From Sphaerolaimus hirsutus (taxonomy: Eukaryota; Nematoda; Chromadorea; Monhysterida; Sphaerolaimidae), in the NCBI GenBank assembly GCA_964036195.1, contig OZ038451.1, positions 24,445,927-24,509,926 of the forward strand: 64,000 nt of DNA. Reading direction: 5' to 3'. Under the pieces are notes generated by a model that ran no database searches, was not told the DNA's origin, and was given only the letters and a program-made list of their open reading frames with translations. The translations under genes were made by a program, and so were the position numbers. Shown one piece after another: positions 44,324 through 54,601 of the stretch (the first letter of the stretch is position 1; every line of letters begins with the position of its first letter).

Positions 44324-44823
44324 GACATAACAGAACAGATGTCCGTTTAAAATGATTAACTAGTAAATATTTCTACAGGAAGATTATATGTATTATTCAA
44401 GGTTTTTTTATATTTTAGAAACAAAAATTACAATTTAAGATTTCATAAACATTTATTTTCTGTACACGTGTACATTTCAAAAGTACGCGTACACGTGAGT
44501 ACAGGTACTTTTGTAAAAGTATATGTATATGTATTTACAAAGTACACGAGTATATGTATTTTTTGTGTTAACGTAAAGACATTTTAACAACTATGTGGTT
44601 CTAAGCCACTCTGAAATAGGTTCTGAAATAGGTCACTGTTTTCCAATTTGACTTGTCGTCGACATAGTCTCTCAGTTTACAGATGAAAATGATTTAACTC
44701 CACCATATTTCTTTGATTTATTTCATTCGACATCTAGGCTTATCGCTCCGTTGCACCCTGATAATAATGCAATATCAGCGAACGCCGAGTGAGCTGGTGT
44801 GGGCTAGAAAATGCCGCGCAAAA

Positions 44824-46850
44824 TTACTCCCCCCAGTGGCCGGTGCTCATGGTGATGAGCACGTACTCGAAGACCACTGGGGCCAGATTTAATTCTCCCT
44901 ACAGATTTGTAGGGTAGGGCGTACGCCCGATAGATTTTTTCAAGTTCAGCCGCATCGACGCACATGCACCGAGAGCAAGGCGGTTTGTAAAATACCGTAT
45001 TACCTCGAATTATCCCCCCTTGAATTAACCACCCCTCGAAATACCCCCCTAAATTTCGGCTGAGGAAAAAATAACCCCCCCCCTCGAAATACCCCCCCCC
45101 CCTAAAATTGAGTGTAACGTGAACGTACATGACAAATACCGCAGTTTGTGATCTGTACAATGCAGAACACACGTTAAAACTGATGATTAAGTGACGTTAG
45201 GGAAGGGTTTTTGTGTATACACAGTAATATTTATATGCCTATAAACACATATAAATCTATGTGATTGGTCGATTTTTCTACATCTGCGTATGGGGAATTT
45301 CCGATAATTTCTGGCGAAACAATAGACCCCCCCCCCCCCTCGAATAAACCCCCCCCTCAATTTATCCCCCCTCAAATGTTGCTGGCGAAATAATAAACCC
45401 CCTGGGGGTATTTCGAGGTAATACGGTATACGAAACCATCCCTTAAGGTCGCCGATATTGCAATATGACGTATATCACTTCGATTTTGGCACGGAAATCA
45501 TGATTTCGTCATTTCTTGGCCGTCTGCCAATTCGTTTTTATTTTATTTTGTCGAGCGGGTTACTCGTATAAGTCGCGCTTTTGTGTAGTCAGGTGGTCAG
45601 TCTTTTTTAGTGTTCACTGTCTGCAACCGAAACCATGAGGGCAGCGACAAGAAAGAAATGCATGCACAAGCGTACAAAAGCGCGACTTATGCGAGTAACC
45701 CGCCCGACAAAATAAAATAAAAAGCGAATTGGCAGACGGCCAAGAAATGACGAATAGTGATTTCCGGGCCAAAATCGAAGCGATATACGTCATATTGTAA
45801 TATCGGCGACCTTAAGGGATGGTTTCGTATATTTTACAAACCGCCTTGCTCTCGGTGCATGTGCGTCGATGCGGTGAACTTTAAATAATCTATCGGGCGT
45901 ACGCCCTACCCTACAAAACTGTAGGGAGAATTAAATCTGGCCCCAGGGGGCACTCCCAGACCCTGTAAAATGTCAACTGTCATGCAAATTGTCAAAAGTC
46001 ATGTAAAATGCCTCGTCATGTAAAGTGTCAAGTCAGGTAAAAACGAGTTTGCCATTTTGCAGGTCATGTTACATAAATTTTGACACTTTGCATAACATTT
46101 GACATTTTACAGGGCATTTTACTAGGCCCGGGAGTGACGTGGCACCGGCCTTCCCCTTGCCTCCGTTTTCAAGCCGTTCTTTTTCAATCAGCCACGCGCA
46201 CTTTAGCATCGTCTTCAAAATGACGTGCGTAGTAACGAGCGCCGGTGCCCCGACCAAGCAGGCGGCCGCTGCGGCGGCGGCATGAAACGATGGAAAACAA
46301 AAATTCGAAAATGTTTTCTAAATTTTCAAATTTTTGAGTTTTCGAATTTTTATTTCACCCCTATAAATACACCTAAAATCGATTTGTTCTACAAAAATTT
46401 AAATTTGAAACGTTTTCGATTTTTTTGACAATTTTTGGCGGAAAATGTGTATAAAATGCGAAACTCAATTCAAAATATAAATTTTACACTAGGTGTTTCA
46501 TTTGTAGCGGCAGAACACAAAATCTGTCCGGGGTAACAGGCTGTAAAACATGTTAGTGTTATCAAAATTCGCCAGAAAAATTCGAAAATGCAGTAATTGG
46601 ATGCAAAAAATTGAAAAGTCCTAAAAAGATTCATAAATTTGAAAATTAATGAAAACATTCAGAAATTTGAAAATTCGAAAACTAATTTCGAAAATTCGCA
46701 AACTATACTTGGAAAAAATTTGAAATTCGAAAAGTCGTTCAAGAAAAAACACTTCAAAATTTCAATACTTTTTTCTAGAGTGTTTGCCATCGTTGGCGGC
46801 ACTGCGGCACACTGCGGCGTCAAGTGGCCGCCGTCGCGGCACACGCTCAA
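44824..46850 (-). CDS. Candidate small gene with composite introner-like intron
   Basis: On the minus strand the frame starts after acceptor ATCACCAG at 46850, is interrupted by the hAT-like element 46284-46794, and continues 46283-46146 through an alanine-rich hydrophobic stretch and HVILKTMLKCAWLIEKERLE. It ends at a donor-like GTGCCACGTCAC in phase 1. After a 1269-bp intron ending GGCCCCAG, exon 44876-44824 continues in phase 1 with VVFEYVLITMSTGHWGE and a TAA. Phases agree. The alanine-rich segment could be a signal anchor. Family not recognised. The exonic transposon argues that this allele may be non-functional or that the first exon is wrongly assigned. Confidence 0.4.
44881..45943. 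mobile_element. Foldback with GGCCAGATTTAATTC arms
   Basis: The left arm GGCCAGATTTAATTCTCCC to CGGGTTACTCGTATAAG is inverted at 45640-45943. The arms match over about 240 bases once the MITE 44995-45426 is removed from the left one. The central 40-60 bases form the loop. It sits inside the intron of the minus-strand candidate gene. Confidence 0.85.
44995..45426. mobile_element. CCCC-type MITE nested in a foldback arm
   Basis: CCGTATTACCTCGAATTATCC and TTTCGAGGTAATACGG ends, TA on both sides. The uninterrupted opposite arm at 45825-45842 (complement GTAAAATATACGAAACC) shows the empty site, again giving a TA duplication. Confidence 0.93.
45947..46145 (-). mobile_element. Introner-like TGTAAA foldback
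   Basis: On the minus strand it starts GTGCCACGTCACTCCCGGG right after a coding end and finishes GGTCTGGGAGTGCCCCC, directly against the GGCCAGATTTAATTC foldback. Arms are TGTAAAATGTCAA and complements. With the neighbouring foldback it fills the whole intron. Confidence 0.65.
46284..46794. mobile_element. AACGATGG hAT-like element (TTCGAA words)
   Basis: Ends GAAACGATGGAAAAC and GTTTGCCATCGTT, flanked by GGCGGCAT (46276-46283) and GGCGGCAC (46795-46802), 7 of 8 identical. Arms are AAATTCGAAAATT arrays. It lies within a GC-rich, coding-like segment. Confidence 0.8.
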
Positions 46851-46859
46851 CTGGTGATT

Positions 46860-47340
46860 ACGCTTGCCGGCTACGGCTGGCACCGGCCACGCCAAAACTT
46901 TGCATAATGCCCCCTTTGACTATTATGCGCATTTGCATACGCGCTCGGACGTCGAGCGTTTCCGCCGCTTTTTTTTTGGTGGGGGGGGGGGTGGCCGGCG
47001 TTTCCGCCGCTTTGGGGGGTCGCCAGCGCGACGAACACGTCGACTAGCAGAAACGCGGTGATTTACTCGTCAGCACGCGGACGCGCTACTAGCCTACTAT
47101 AGGAGCCCGGCAGGCCGGCGGCCGGTTCTTATCTGCACTGGCGGGAATTTTGCCCATCGCGTTTGAGCGATCCACGCGGCGACATTAAATTCGGTCGCAT
47201 TCTAAACTTTCGATGGCACTCTGAATTCCGCCCTCTAGACAAATTTCCGGCATCCGGCGACGCGTCTGACTGCCGGCGTAGATCAGATGACACGAAATGT
47301 CGCGCCGCACTGTGCCCTGGCTTTGATTAAATCTCATGGT
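46860..47340. other. GC-rich stretch without supported gene
   Basis: GC-rich with a G-run at 46980-46990. No spliced frame could be supported. Could include 5' sequence of the minus-strand candidate gene. Confidence 0.4.
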
Positions 47341-48110
47341 CAACGATGGAAAAACACAGAAATTGAACGCAGAAACTCATGGACTTTCTGTGTTTTTGTT
47401 TTACACAGAAACACGGAAACTCAGCAATTTTGAAAAACTCAAAAATCAAACCAGTTTTTTAAAGAGAACACAGAAACACAGAAAATACAGAAAAGTTTTT
47501 TGAGTTTTTTTCATCAAATCGATTGAAGGCACATGATTTCAGTTGGACTAAGCAACAAAATTGAGCAACAAAAATAATGGTATGCATGTACGTATAATAT
47601 ATAGTTAAGCTATCCTAATTTAATTGATGGAATAAGTAAGTATCCAAACATTCAAAATTAAAAGATGGTGTCTACATCTCCTGTTGGTTTCGACTCTACA
47701 TGGCTTGGGATAGCCCTCTGGTGACCGTGATGATTTTTTGCAGACATTTTCACTAATGTGAGCCGCTTACCAGCTACAATTAGTGAAATTGTCACTTGTT
47801 CAACAGTTTGTGTTAATATGTTGTGCTGATGTTGTGGTGTGGATCTGCTTTTTGTGGACATTTTTGTGCACTTTTCAACACTTGAATGCATACGCAGATG
47901 TGAGATCAAAACATGTCAAAACCGATATTTGATATGAAAACCACTGTTTTCACATCAAAATGCTGTAAACGAAACTTTTTCCAAAAACACTGAGTTTTTA
48001 CAACAACAAAAACACAGAAATAAAAACACAATTACTCACGTCTATCAGTACCTATTCATTTGGTACCTTTCATTTGGTCATTTCATTTGGTTCAAACTCA
48101 AAACACAGGT
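47341..48110. mobile_element. CAACGATGG element, right end decayed
   Basis: Starts CAACGATGGAAAAACACAG. The body resembles, inverted, 23212-24346 and 49899-50732, and decays near 48020-48110 (ATTTGGT triplication, then CTCAAAACACAGG). The right terminus is missing, with the MITE 48116-48386 inserted just beyond. Confidence 0.75.
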
Positions 48111-48115
48111 ACCTA

Positions 48116-48386
48116 CCGTATTACCTCGAATAATCCCCCCTTGAATTAACCCCCCCCCCCCCTCGAATTAACCTTCCCTCAAAATGGGCTGGGGAAATAA
48201 TAACCCCCCCCCCTCGAAATACCCCCCCCCCCTTCGGAATGATGTACATGATGTACATCATTCCGAAGGGGGGGGGGGGGTATTTCGAGGGGGGGGGGTT
48301 ATTATTTCCCCAGCCCATTTTGAGGGAAGGTTAATTCGAGGGGGGGGGGGGTTAATTCAAGGGGGGGATAATTCGAGGTAATACGG
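48116..48386. mobile_element. Near-perfect 271-bp palindromic MITE
   Basis: CCGTATTACCTCGAATAATCC at the left is mirrored at the right, TA on both sides. The two halves are almost exact complements to the central GATGTACATGATGTACATC (centre about 48250), with essentially no loop. Confidence 0.92.
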
Positions 48387-48396
48387 TATAGGTATA

Positions 48397-48816
48397 CCCT
48401 AAATCCTCGAATGAGACCCCAGGGGAGTTTTTTTTCGTCAGATGTTTTTGAGGGGGGACTTATTCAAGGGGAGGAGTTATTCGAGAGGGGGGGGGGTATT
48501 TTTTCCTCAGAAAACTTGGACACAAATCATTGCTGACGCAGTCTGTCAACTCATGTTATTCAGGTATTTAACTGTACACAACAACAAAGAGATGTGTGTA
48601 CACTGCATACACATCATGTATTCATCTGCTGTCGCTGACGTTGGCTAATATTCATAGGTATGTATTTTGTATTGTATTCATTCATACACATGGGCAGTTA
48701 TTCAGAAGGGGGGAGTTATTCAATGGGGGGGGGGTTATTTTTTCCTCACCTCGCCAACAGGGGGGAGTTATTCAAGGGGGAGTTATTCTAGGGGGGTCTT
48801 ATTCGAGGTTTTGCGG
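48397..48816. mobile_element. CCCTAAATCCTCGAAT MITE
   Basis: CCCTAAATCCTCGAATGAGAC at the left and TCGAGGTTTTGCGG at the right, with GGGGGAGTTATTC words. TA at the left only. Same subtype as 39711-39835. Confidence 0.7.
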
Positions 48817-48819
48817 TTC

Positions 48820-49837
48820 ATATACTTTTAACGAAGTACCCATACTCAACTGTACGCGTACGTTTGAAAAGTACACGTGTACAGAAAATGTATTTTTGTC
48901 GCTAAAATAGCAATTTTTTCGTGCTAAAATAAAAAATCTTGAAGAAATCATATCATTTTTTGAAAATAAATACTAGATAATCACTAAAAAAGTACGTCTA
49001 TTATGTCGTCTAGTTCCAGTGTAAAAATCGCTCTCACATGTGAAAGAGTACTAACTTTTCCATTTCCCTGAAAAAGTACCCACTTTTACATATTCTATAA
49101 AGAAAAGTACTCACTTTTACATTTTCCCGATGTAAATGTAATTTACTCACATCACATGTACTCATGAGTACAGGCAAAAAAGGTATATTACATTTTCTGT
49201 ATTCGGGTGTGTGTAAAAAAAGTACAGGGGTGGGCATCTATCTTCAGTTACCGCTGGAAAAACGCGATAGCTTGAGCTACAGTTGAGCTATCACAATGAA
49301 ATTTTAACACAATAGAGTAGACTCCATAGGACACCTATGCTGAGGTTTGCAACCCAAACGGCCACAGTTTGGAGGAGTTGTGGAACACACAGTTTTTAGT
49401 GTAATTTTGTGACTTCACCCCCCTTATCTCGGGACTGGGGGACTATTCGAGTAAAAAAAGAATTTGGTAGTAGCCCCGACCACAACATACTCAAAGGGCA
49501 TCAAAATCGGCCGATGTACGACAGAATGGGACGACACCAACGACCGATGACCCCCCCCCCTCAAATGCCACCCTCGATTTATCCTATGGGTGACGCCAAG
49601 TCACAAAATTACACTAAAAACCGTGTGTTCCACAATTCACCCAAAATGTGGCCGTTTGGGTTGCAAACTTCAGAATAGGTGTCCTATGGAGTCTACTCCA
49701 TTGTGTTAAAATTTCATTCTGATAGCTCAACCGTAGCTCAATCTATCGCATTTTCCCAGCGGTAACTGAAGATGCCCACCCCTGTATGTTACATATACAT
49801 GGTACTTTGAAAAAGTACAGTATTTATAACAACTCTG
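48820..49837. mobile_element. CAGAGTTG-type element, left end lost
   Basis: GTACTTTT and AAAAGTAC word arrays ending TATAACAACTCTG at 49837. The left terminus is absent, possibly removed where 48397-48816 abuts it. It contains the foldback 49225-49784. Confidence 0.65.
49225..49784. mobile_element. CAGGGGTGGGCATC foldback, TA-flanked
   Basis: Inverted ends CAGGGGTGGGCATC, TA on both sides. Arms are closely related to 14640-15322 (both contain GTGGAACACACAGTTTTTAG). The loop differs: here a C-rich stretch around 49420-49590. Confidence 0.87.
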
Positions 49838-49898
49838 CTCTGAAGTCTGAATGGCTTTTTCAATCTACCACATGTTCCTTTTTTAGATGTATCACAGT

Positions 49899-50732
49899 CA
49901 ACGATGGGTAAGTTCTCCAAAAAAAAACACTTTCTGTGTTTTGAGTTTTTCAAAAATGAATACCTGTGTTTTGAGTTTTTTTATCGAAAAAAAACTTGAG
50001 TAACTCTGTTTTTATTTCTGTGTTTTTTGTTTAAACTCAAGTTTTTTGAGTTTTTCTTCTAAAAACTCGAGTTTTTGTCAAAAAAACTCGAGTTTTCCCC
50101 CATAAAAATTCTGATTTACAGCATTTTGATGTGGAAACAGTGGTTTTCTTATAAAATATTGGTTTTGCACATGTTTTAACCCCACATAACATATGTGTAT
50201 TCATTCAAGTGTTGAAAAAGTCCATAAAAATGTCCTCAATGAGGACATCCACCCACATCGCAACACCAGCATCAACAAAATGCTCACAAACGACAATTTA
50301 CGCAGTACTCCAAAATTCTTCAATGGATGTGCACTGTATGGAAGACTACAGAATTGATTTGAACTACAACTATATTTAAACATGTCCACCAGGAGATGTG
50401 CATGCCATCTTTAATTTATTTTTTGTTCCATCATAAAATATGAATACATTATGTTACATATTTACACGCTATACATGCATATCTTATATGTTTAGTTTAA
50501 CTGAATTCATGTGCATTCTGAAAATGTGTTTAACCACTTCGCTGAAAAAAGTTCAAAAACTCAAAAAACTTTTCTGTGTTTCCGTGTTTCTGTGTTTCTG
50601 TGTTCTCCAAAAAAAAACTCATTTGAGTTTTGAGTTTTTCAAAATTTGTGAATTTCCGTGTTTCTGTGTAAAACAAAAACACAGAAACTCAATGAGTTTC
50701 TGTGTTCAATTTCTGTGTTTTTTCCATCGTTG
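49899..50732. mobile_element. CAACGATGG hAT-like element, empty for the MITE
   Basis: Ends CAACGATGGGTAAGTTC and TTTTCCATCGTTG, with 8-bp flanks ATCACAGT (49891-49898) and CTCACAGT (50733-50740), 7 of 8 matching. Collinear with 23212-24346 but without its nested MITE. Confidence 0.9.
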
Positions 50733-50869
50733 CTCACAGTGTTTCGTGACGCGAACTCAGTTCTGGGTAATGGATATCACGTGTCAGCGCACTTTCATGT
50801 TTCTATGCATGGTTGCGTACGTATGTATAAGATGAAACATATTTTTAGAAGCTCAAGGTTGCGGCGCCA

Positions 50870-51160
50870 AACTCCATTTTTTCTCGAGTCTCGAGTCTCG
50901 GATCGGGTTGGATGCGTCATGTCTTTTTTATATGATAGCTTGCAGAAGTTTTAGATTTTTCACTTGTTACAGATGTTACCGATGTTACAGATGAGTACGA
51001 AACATGATTCATCGAGCATCGAGGCATCCGACTCTAAATTTGCCAAAAATTTGAGTTGAGTCAAGTTTGAGTCTTGAATTACGGTCGGTTGAGTCGAGTC
51101 GAGTTCTTTGGCACCCAATTTTTCACCGCGAGTCACGAGTCGAGTCCAGATCGAGCCCTA
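50870..51160. repeat. GAGTCGAGTC word block
   Basis: TCTCGAGTCTCGAGTCTCGG at the left and GAGTCACGAGTCGAGTCC at the right with related words between. It ends TCGAGCCCTA. Resembles another word-built element, but no duplication was identified. Confidence 0.5.
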
Positions 51161-51407
51161 CTACAGGTGCCAAACCCACCCAGTCACCTCAAGCTTAGAG
51201 ATCTAAATAGGGGAGAACTGCATGTGGAGAACTGCATTCATACTTAGTCAGCCATGCATAGGTAAATAGCAATGAATGCCACAAACAGCCGTCGGTATGC
51301 AAGAGTTGCATTTTCAGAATTTTCTCAAAAATATCCCGTCGTCACTGAATGGACTACTGGCTGAATATACACTAAATAAATACAACCAATAAAAATCAAA
51401 TTGGCAC

Positions 51408-51554
51408 CGGTCCAAAAATGGCGGGGCAGCGCGCGTCCGAATGGCGCCGATCGGTGTCCAGTCACAAGCACCGGCTGACGCAGTCCACCGACGTGCCCGA
51501 TCACCGACTGCAGCAGCCGCGCCACGTTATTGGTGGATACCTGCGTCCAGGTGC
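51408..51554 (-). CDS. Internal exon of unknown gene
   Basis: On the minus strand acceptor CGCCGCAG precedes a 147-nt open exon (phase 1 on both sides) followed by donor-like GTGCCAATTTG. The frame is protein-like: ARLLQSVIGHVGGLRQPVLV and SAPFGRALPRHFW. The donor resembles the GTGCCA start of the introner-like family, but no foldback arms follow. No family recognised; neighbouring exons were not found. Confidence 0.45.
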
Positions 51555-51878
51555 CTGCGGCGACTGAAGCCTAGTACACATCTAGACCCATTAGACACCT
51601 AAACCCGCCACGCATCTAATTCTACTCATCACGCATCTAAGTCTACTCATCACTAACACATCTAGGATTATGAGTTTGGTATATAATTTGACACACCCAT
51701 TCTAAGTGTGTGGCAGGCAAACACAAACACCTGTATGGCTTTGTGTTTGCCGTTCAGTCTAGAGCGGGCCCACTAATTTCACTATCATCCAACCATTTTC
51801 GGGCGCGCTGACAATGGAAACAATGCATGCTGCCACTGCCAGCGCCGCTTAATAATGAGCTATGTTTAATTGAATATA

Positions 51879-52138
51879 CCGTATTTCCTCGAAATACCCC
51901 CCCTCGAAATACCCCCCTCAAAATGGGCACTATGAATTGGTGGTCTGGGAAATGCATAAACAGACGTTCAAAACACTTACTGTGTTACGTTAGAACATTG
52001 TTTATACCATCTACATCCTTCCTTATATAAGGCTGTAAAAACTTATAAATGGTGGTTATTGTTGCATTTTTCACTTTTTTCTCTCAAAATTTTCACTCTG
52101 AAAAAATAAACCCCCGGGGGTAATTCGAGGAAATACGG
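51879..52138. mobile_element. CCCC-type MITE, short core
   Basis: CCGTATTTCCTCGAAATACCC at the left and TAATTCGAGGAAATACGG at the right, TA on both sides. Its core resembles 34319-34769 inverted (CACTTTTTTCTCTCAAAATT). Confidence 0.88.
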
Positions 52139-52324
52139 TAGACGTTTATCGATCCAACATGTAGATAATTGCTGTTTATCCGCAGACGTTGTCTATATGT
52201 GTAATCGGTTTAGATGTGTACCGGCACAGGGCCCCTGCGGCGGCCTTTCTGACAGGATTTTTTGGTGTTTGGTGGATTTCGTGGCCGTGATGTTATTGTG
52301 CATGGTGACTGTAATTAAAACAGA

Positions 52325-52760
52325 GCTGTAAAAACCGAGCCTGTAGCTGTACGCACAGAAACTCGGCCCGCACATAACTGATGCCATGTGCGTGCCGAGT
52401 TTCTGTGCTTACCGAGTTTCTGTGCGTACAAAGTTTGTGTGATTTTTCACATTCTCTTCTATTCTATTCCCTATGTAGCAGTAGTTGACACCCGAAATTT
52501 TGCCAACCGTTACATCTGTTTTCTACGTGTAAAATATGTAGAAAACAGCTGTAACAGTTGATGAAATTTCAGGTGTCAACTACTTCAACACACATGAAAA
52601 TCCTGAACTCAGATGGCTGACTGGGGACCCACCGCACAGAAGCCCGCCACGCACAGGGCCCAGTTGTGTGCGTAACGGGCGTCTGTGCGTGGCGGGTTTT
52701 GATTCTGTGCGTTACGGGCGCGTGTGCGTAACGGGTTTCTGTGCGTAATGAGCCTGGCCC
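52325..52760. repeat. GTGCGTAACGGGTTTCTG word block
   Basis: Repeated GTACGCACAGAAACTCGG and GTGCGTAACGGG words in both orientations, with a separate small inverted repeat at 52481-52583 (GTAGTTGACACC and its complement as outer ends). Not coding; the 70-codon frame is repeat translation. Confidence 0.6.
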
Positions 52761-53114
52761 GTAAAAACCGACGTGTCGCACTTTTCGTCCTTTCTGGTAA
52801 TAAGATCTAGGGCCTTATACCCGCGGGGTTTCCTATCAAATTTTACTCTAGCTCTATTCATTAGAGACTGCTTCATCGCCGAGTTGAGCAATTTGGTTGA
52901 ATGATGTGCGATTGCGAGTATGGACAGCCTTAGTGTAATGCAGGTGTATATAAATAGTGCCTCGGGCAGATATCTTTTACACACTACTTTTGAAGAAAAC
53001 CTACAGTCACAACTCACAACCCGCAAACGCACATCAAATCCTTGGTATATTAAAAGATATTTAATGGATCCTACTTCATTTTATCCACCTTGCCTAAAAA
53101 TCTGACGCTTCCAG

Positions 53115-54601
53115 GCGCCTCATTCGACCCGCTGACGTTGGGTTCTTCCGGCCGCCGGCTGCAGCTGCAGTGGGGCGACGCGCCCGAGCTGGACGCCGAC
53201 ACCGGCAGCACGCTCACCGTGCCGCACTACGGCGCCGGCGGTGCTAATTGGCCAAACTACAAGCGTGAGCTTTTTTTTGCCATCTCTGGTTTTACCGTAT
53301 TTCTTGTAATAGAAGGGCGCCCTTCTTATTTTTCGTCAATTTTTTAACCTGCCCTTCTATTGGAGACGCCGCGATCACTAAGCCACTAAATCACAGCGTC
53401 CGCTGATATTTTTTGTATTCATTTGGCATTTGGCACAATTCCAGCACTTTGCGTACCTTCTATTGGAGACCGCCCTTCTATTTACTTCGTGGGCTAAATT
53501 AAGTCGAAAAAGTGTACATTCTATTGGAGACGCCCTTCTATTAGAAGAAATACGATAATTGTTATGAAAAACTTTTTCAATATTTTTTTTACAAATGCCA
53601 TCTCGAGCTGTGTGAGTGCATGCGGAAGCTCAAACTTTTGTTATTGGCGTCCCGCACACTAGTTGACGGCTCACGTTGACTCAGTTGACACACGCAGTTG
53701 ACAACGGCTGAACTTCTCTGATGTGTCCACTAGGTAGTGTGCGAGTCGCCCTTAATCGCATGTCTCGCACCCCCATCACAGTGGACGTGGTGGACACTGG
53801 TCTGATGCGTACCCAATCAGTGGGCCTCTCAGCATCATCCGCGAGTGCAGCCAATGCACTCTCGCCGCCGGCACAATATGGCGCCGGCTGGCACCGGCCC
53901 ACGGCGTACAGCGAGTCGTCGAACCCGGAGCGGCACGAGCCGCTGCCGCGGCAGCCCGCCTATACGGTCGGCGCGGCGTCCGACGCCCGCTACAGCGACT
54001 ACGACAACGCGTTCGCCTATGGACAGGGGTGCTACACGCCGCCCGACAGGCTGCCCAATGCGCAGTGAGTTCAATATGAGGATAAGGATGAATTTCATTT
54101 GCCCGACGCGGTTTTTCGGGCAGCCCGATTTATTGTACCCGAAATTTCTCGCTGTATGAACTGGGATTTATCGAGGTTCCGATGGAGACGTCGATAAAAC
54201 CGTGCCGGTGCTAGTTCCGCAAAATGAGAAGTGCGACATGAAAAAGCAAAGGCGAAGTAAATAAAAAAGGTTTTAACTAAACACCTTCCCGGACAAGTGT
54301 GAGCAAAAGTGGATGTCCAAAAATTGTAAAATAAAAATTTTTTTTAAATGTAAATGTATGTACAGTTCACCTAATGAATTTATGTAGAGGGTTGTTTACA
54401 CTTCCGAGCTTACAATAATTAAAACATTTCAGTTCTACTTCGACGTTGGGTTTGGGCGATTCGGTGGGCGAACGTGGCGTTGGCATTTTCGGCGACGTCG
54501 CTACGCTACGTTGGCAACGTGCATTTCCGTTTTTCCGGTGCCCCATTGTGTTATGTATGTCCTTTTGGCCAAGGAAAGGATTGGAGGTATTGAGGATCTG
54601 A
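53115..54601 (+). CDS. Three-exon 3' end of unknown gene
   Basis: Exon A 53115-53264 (acceptor GCTTCCAG, donor GTGAGC), exon B 53734-54064 (acceptor CCACTAG, donor GTGAGT) and exon C 54433-54601 (acceptor ATTTCAG, stop TGA). Phases 1 and 2 agree at the junctions, all three are open, and A and B are strongly GC-rich in an AT-rich setting. The deduced tail is rich in Ser, Pro, Ala, Tyr and Arg, with TVPHYGAGGANWPNYK and RYSDYDNAFAYGQG. It looks disordered, without membrane segments, as in a cytoplasmic tail or scaffold protein. Family not recognised. Intron A-B holds a TA-type MITE; intron B-C holds terminal fragments of the TTCCGCAAAATG and AACACCTTCCCGG families. Confidence 0.65.
53295..53555. 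mobile_element. CCGTATTTCTTG MITE with TAGAAGGGCG words, in an intron
   Basis: CCGTATTTCTTGTAATAGAAG at the left and TATTAGAAGAAATACGA at the right, TA on both sides. CTTCTATTGGAGAC words recur. Same subtype as 34034-34250. Confidence 0.85.

Larger units (their letters stand above)
43174..44595. mobile_element. CAGAGTTG hAT-like element, outer level
   Basis: Ends CAGAGTTGTTAAAAC and TTTTAACAACTATG. GTTCTAAG precedes it (43166-43173) and occurs two bases after its end (44598-44605). Arms are GAGTACATGTGAGTAAA words. It contains the GGCGCC element 43465-44323. Confidence 0.8.

Noticed and set aside
51754-51830. Minus-strand CFHC motif resembling part of a BIR or zinc-binding domain
   Set aside because: Only about 25 residues, without supported splice sites; the remaining zinc ligands are not seen.
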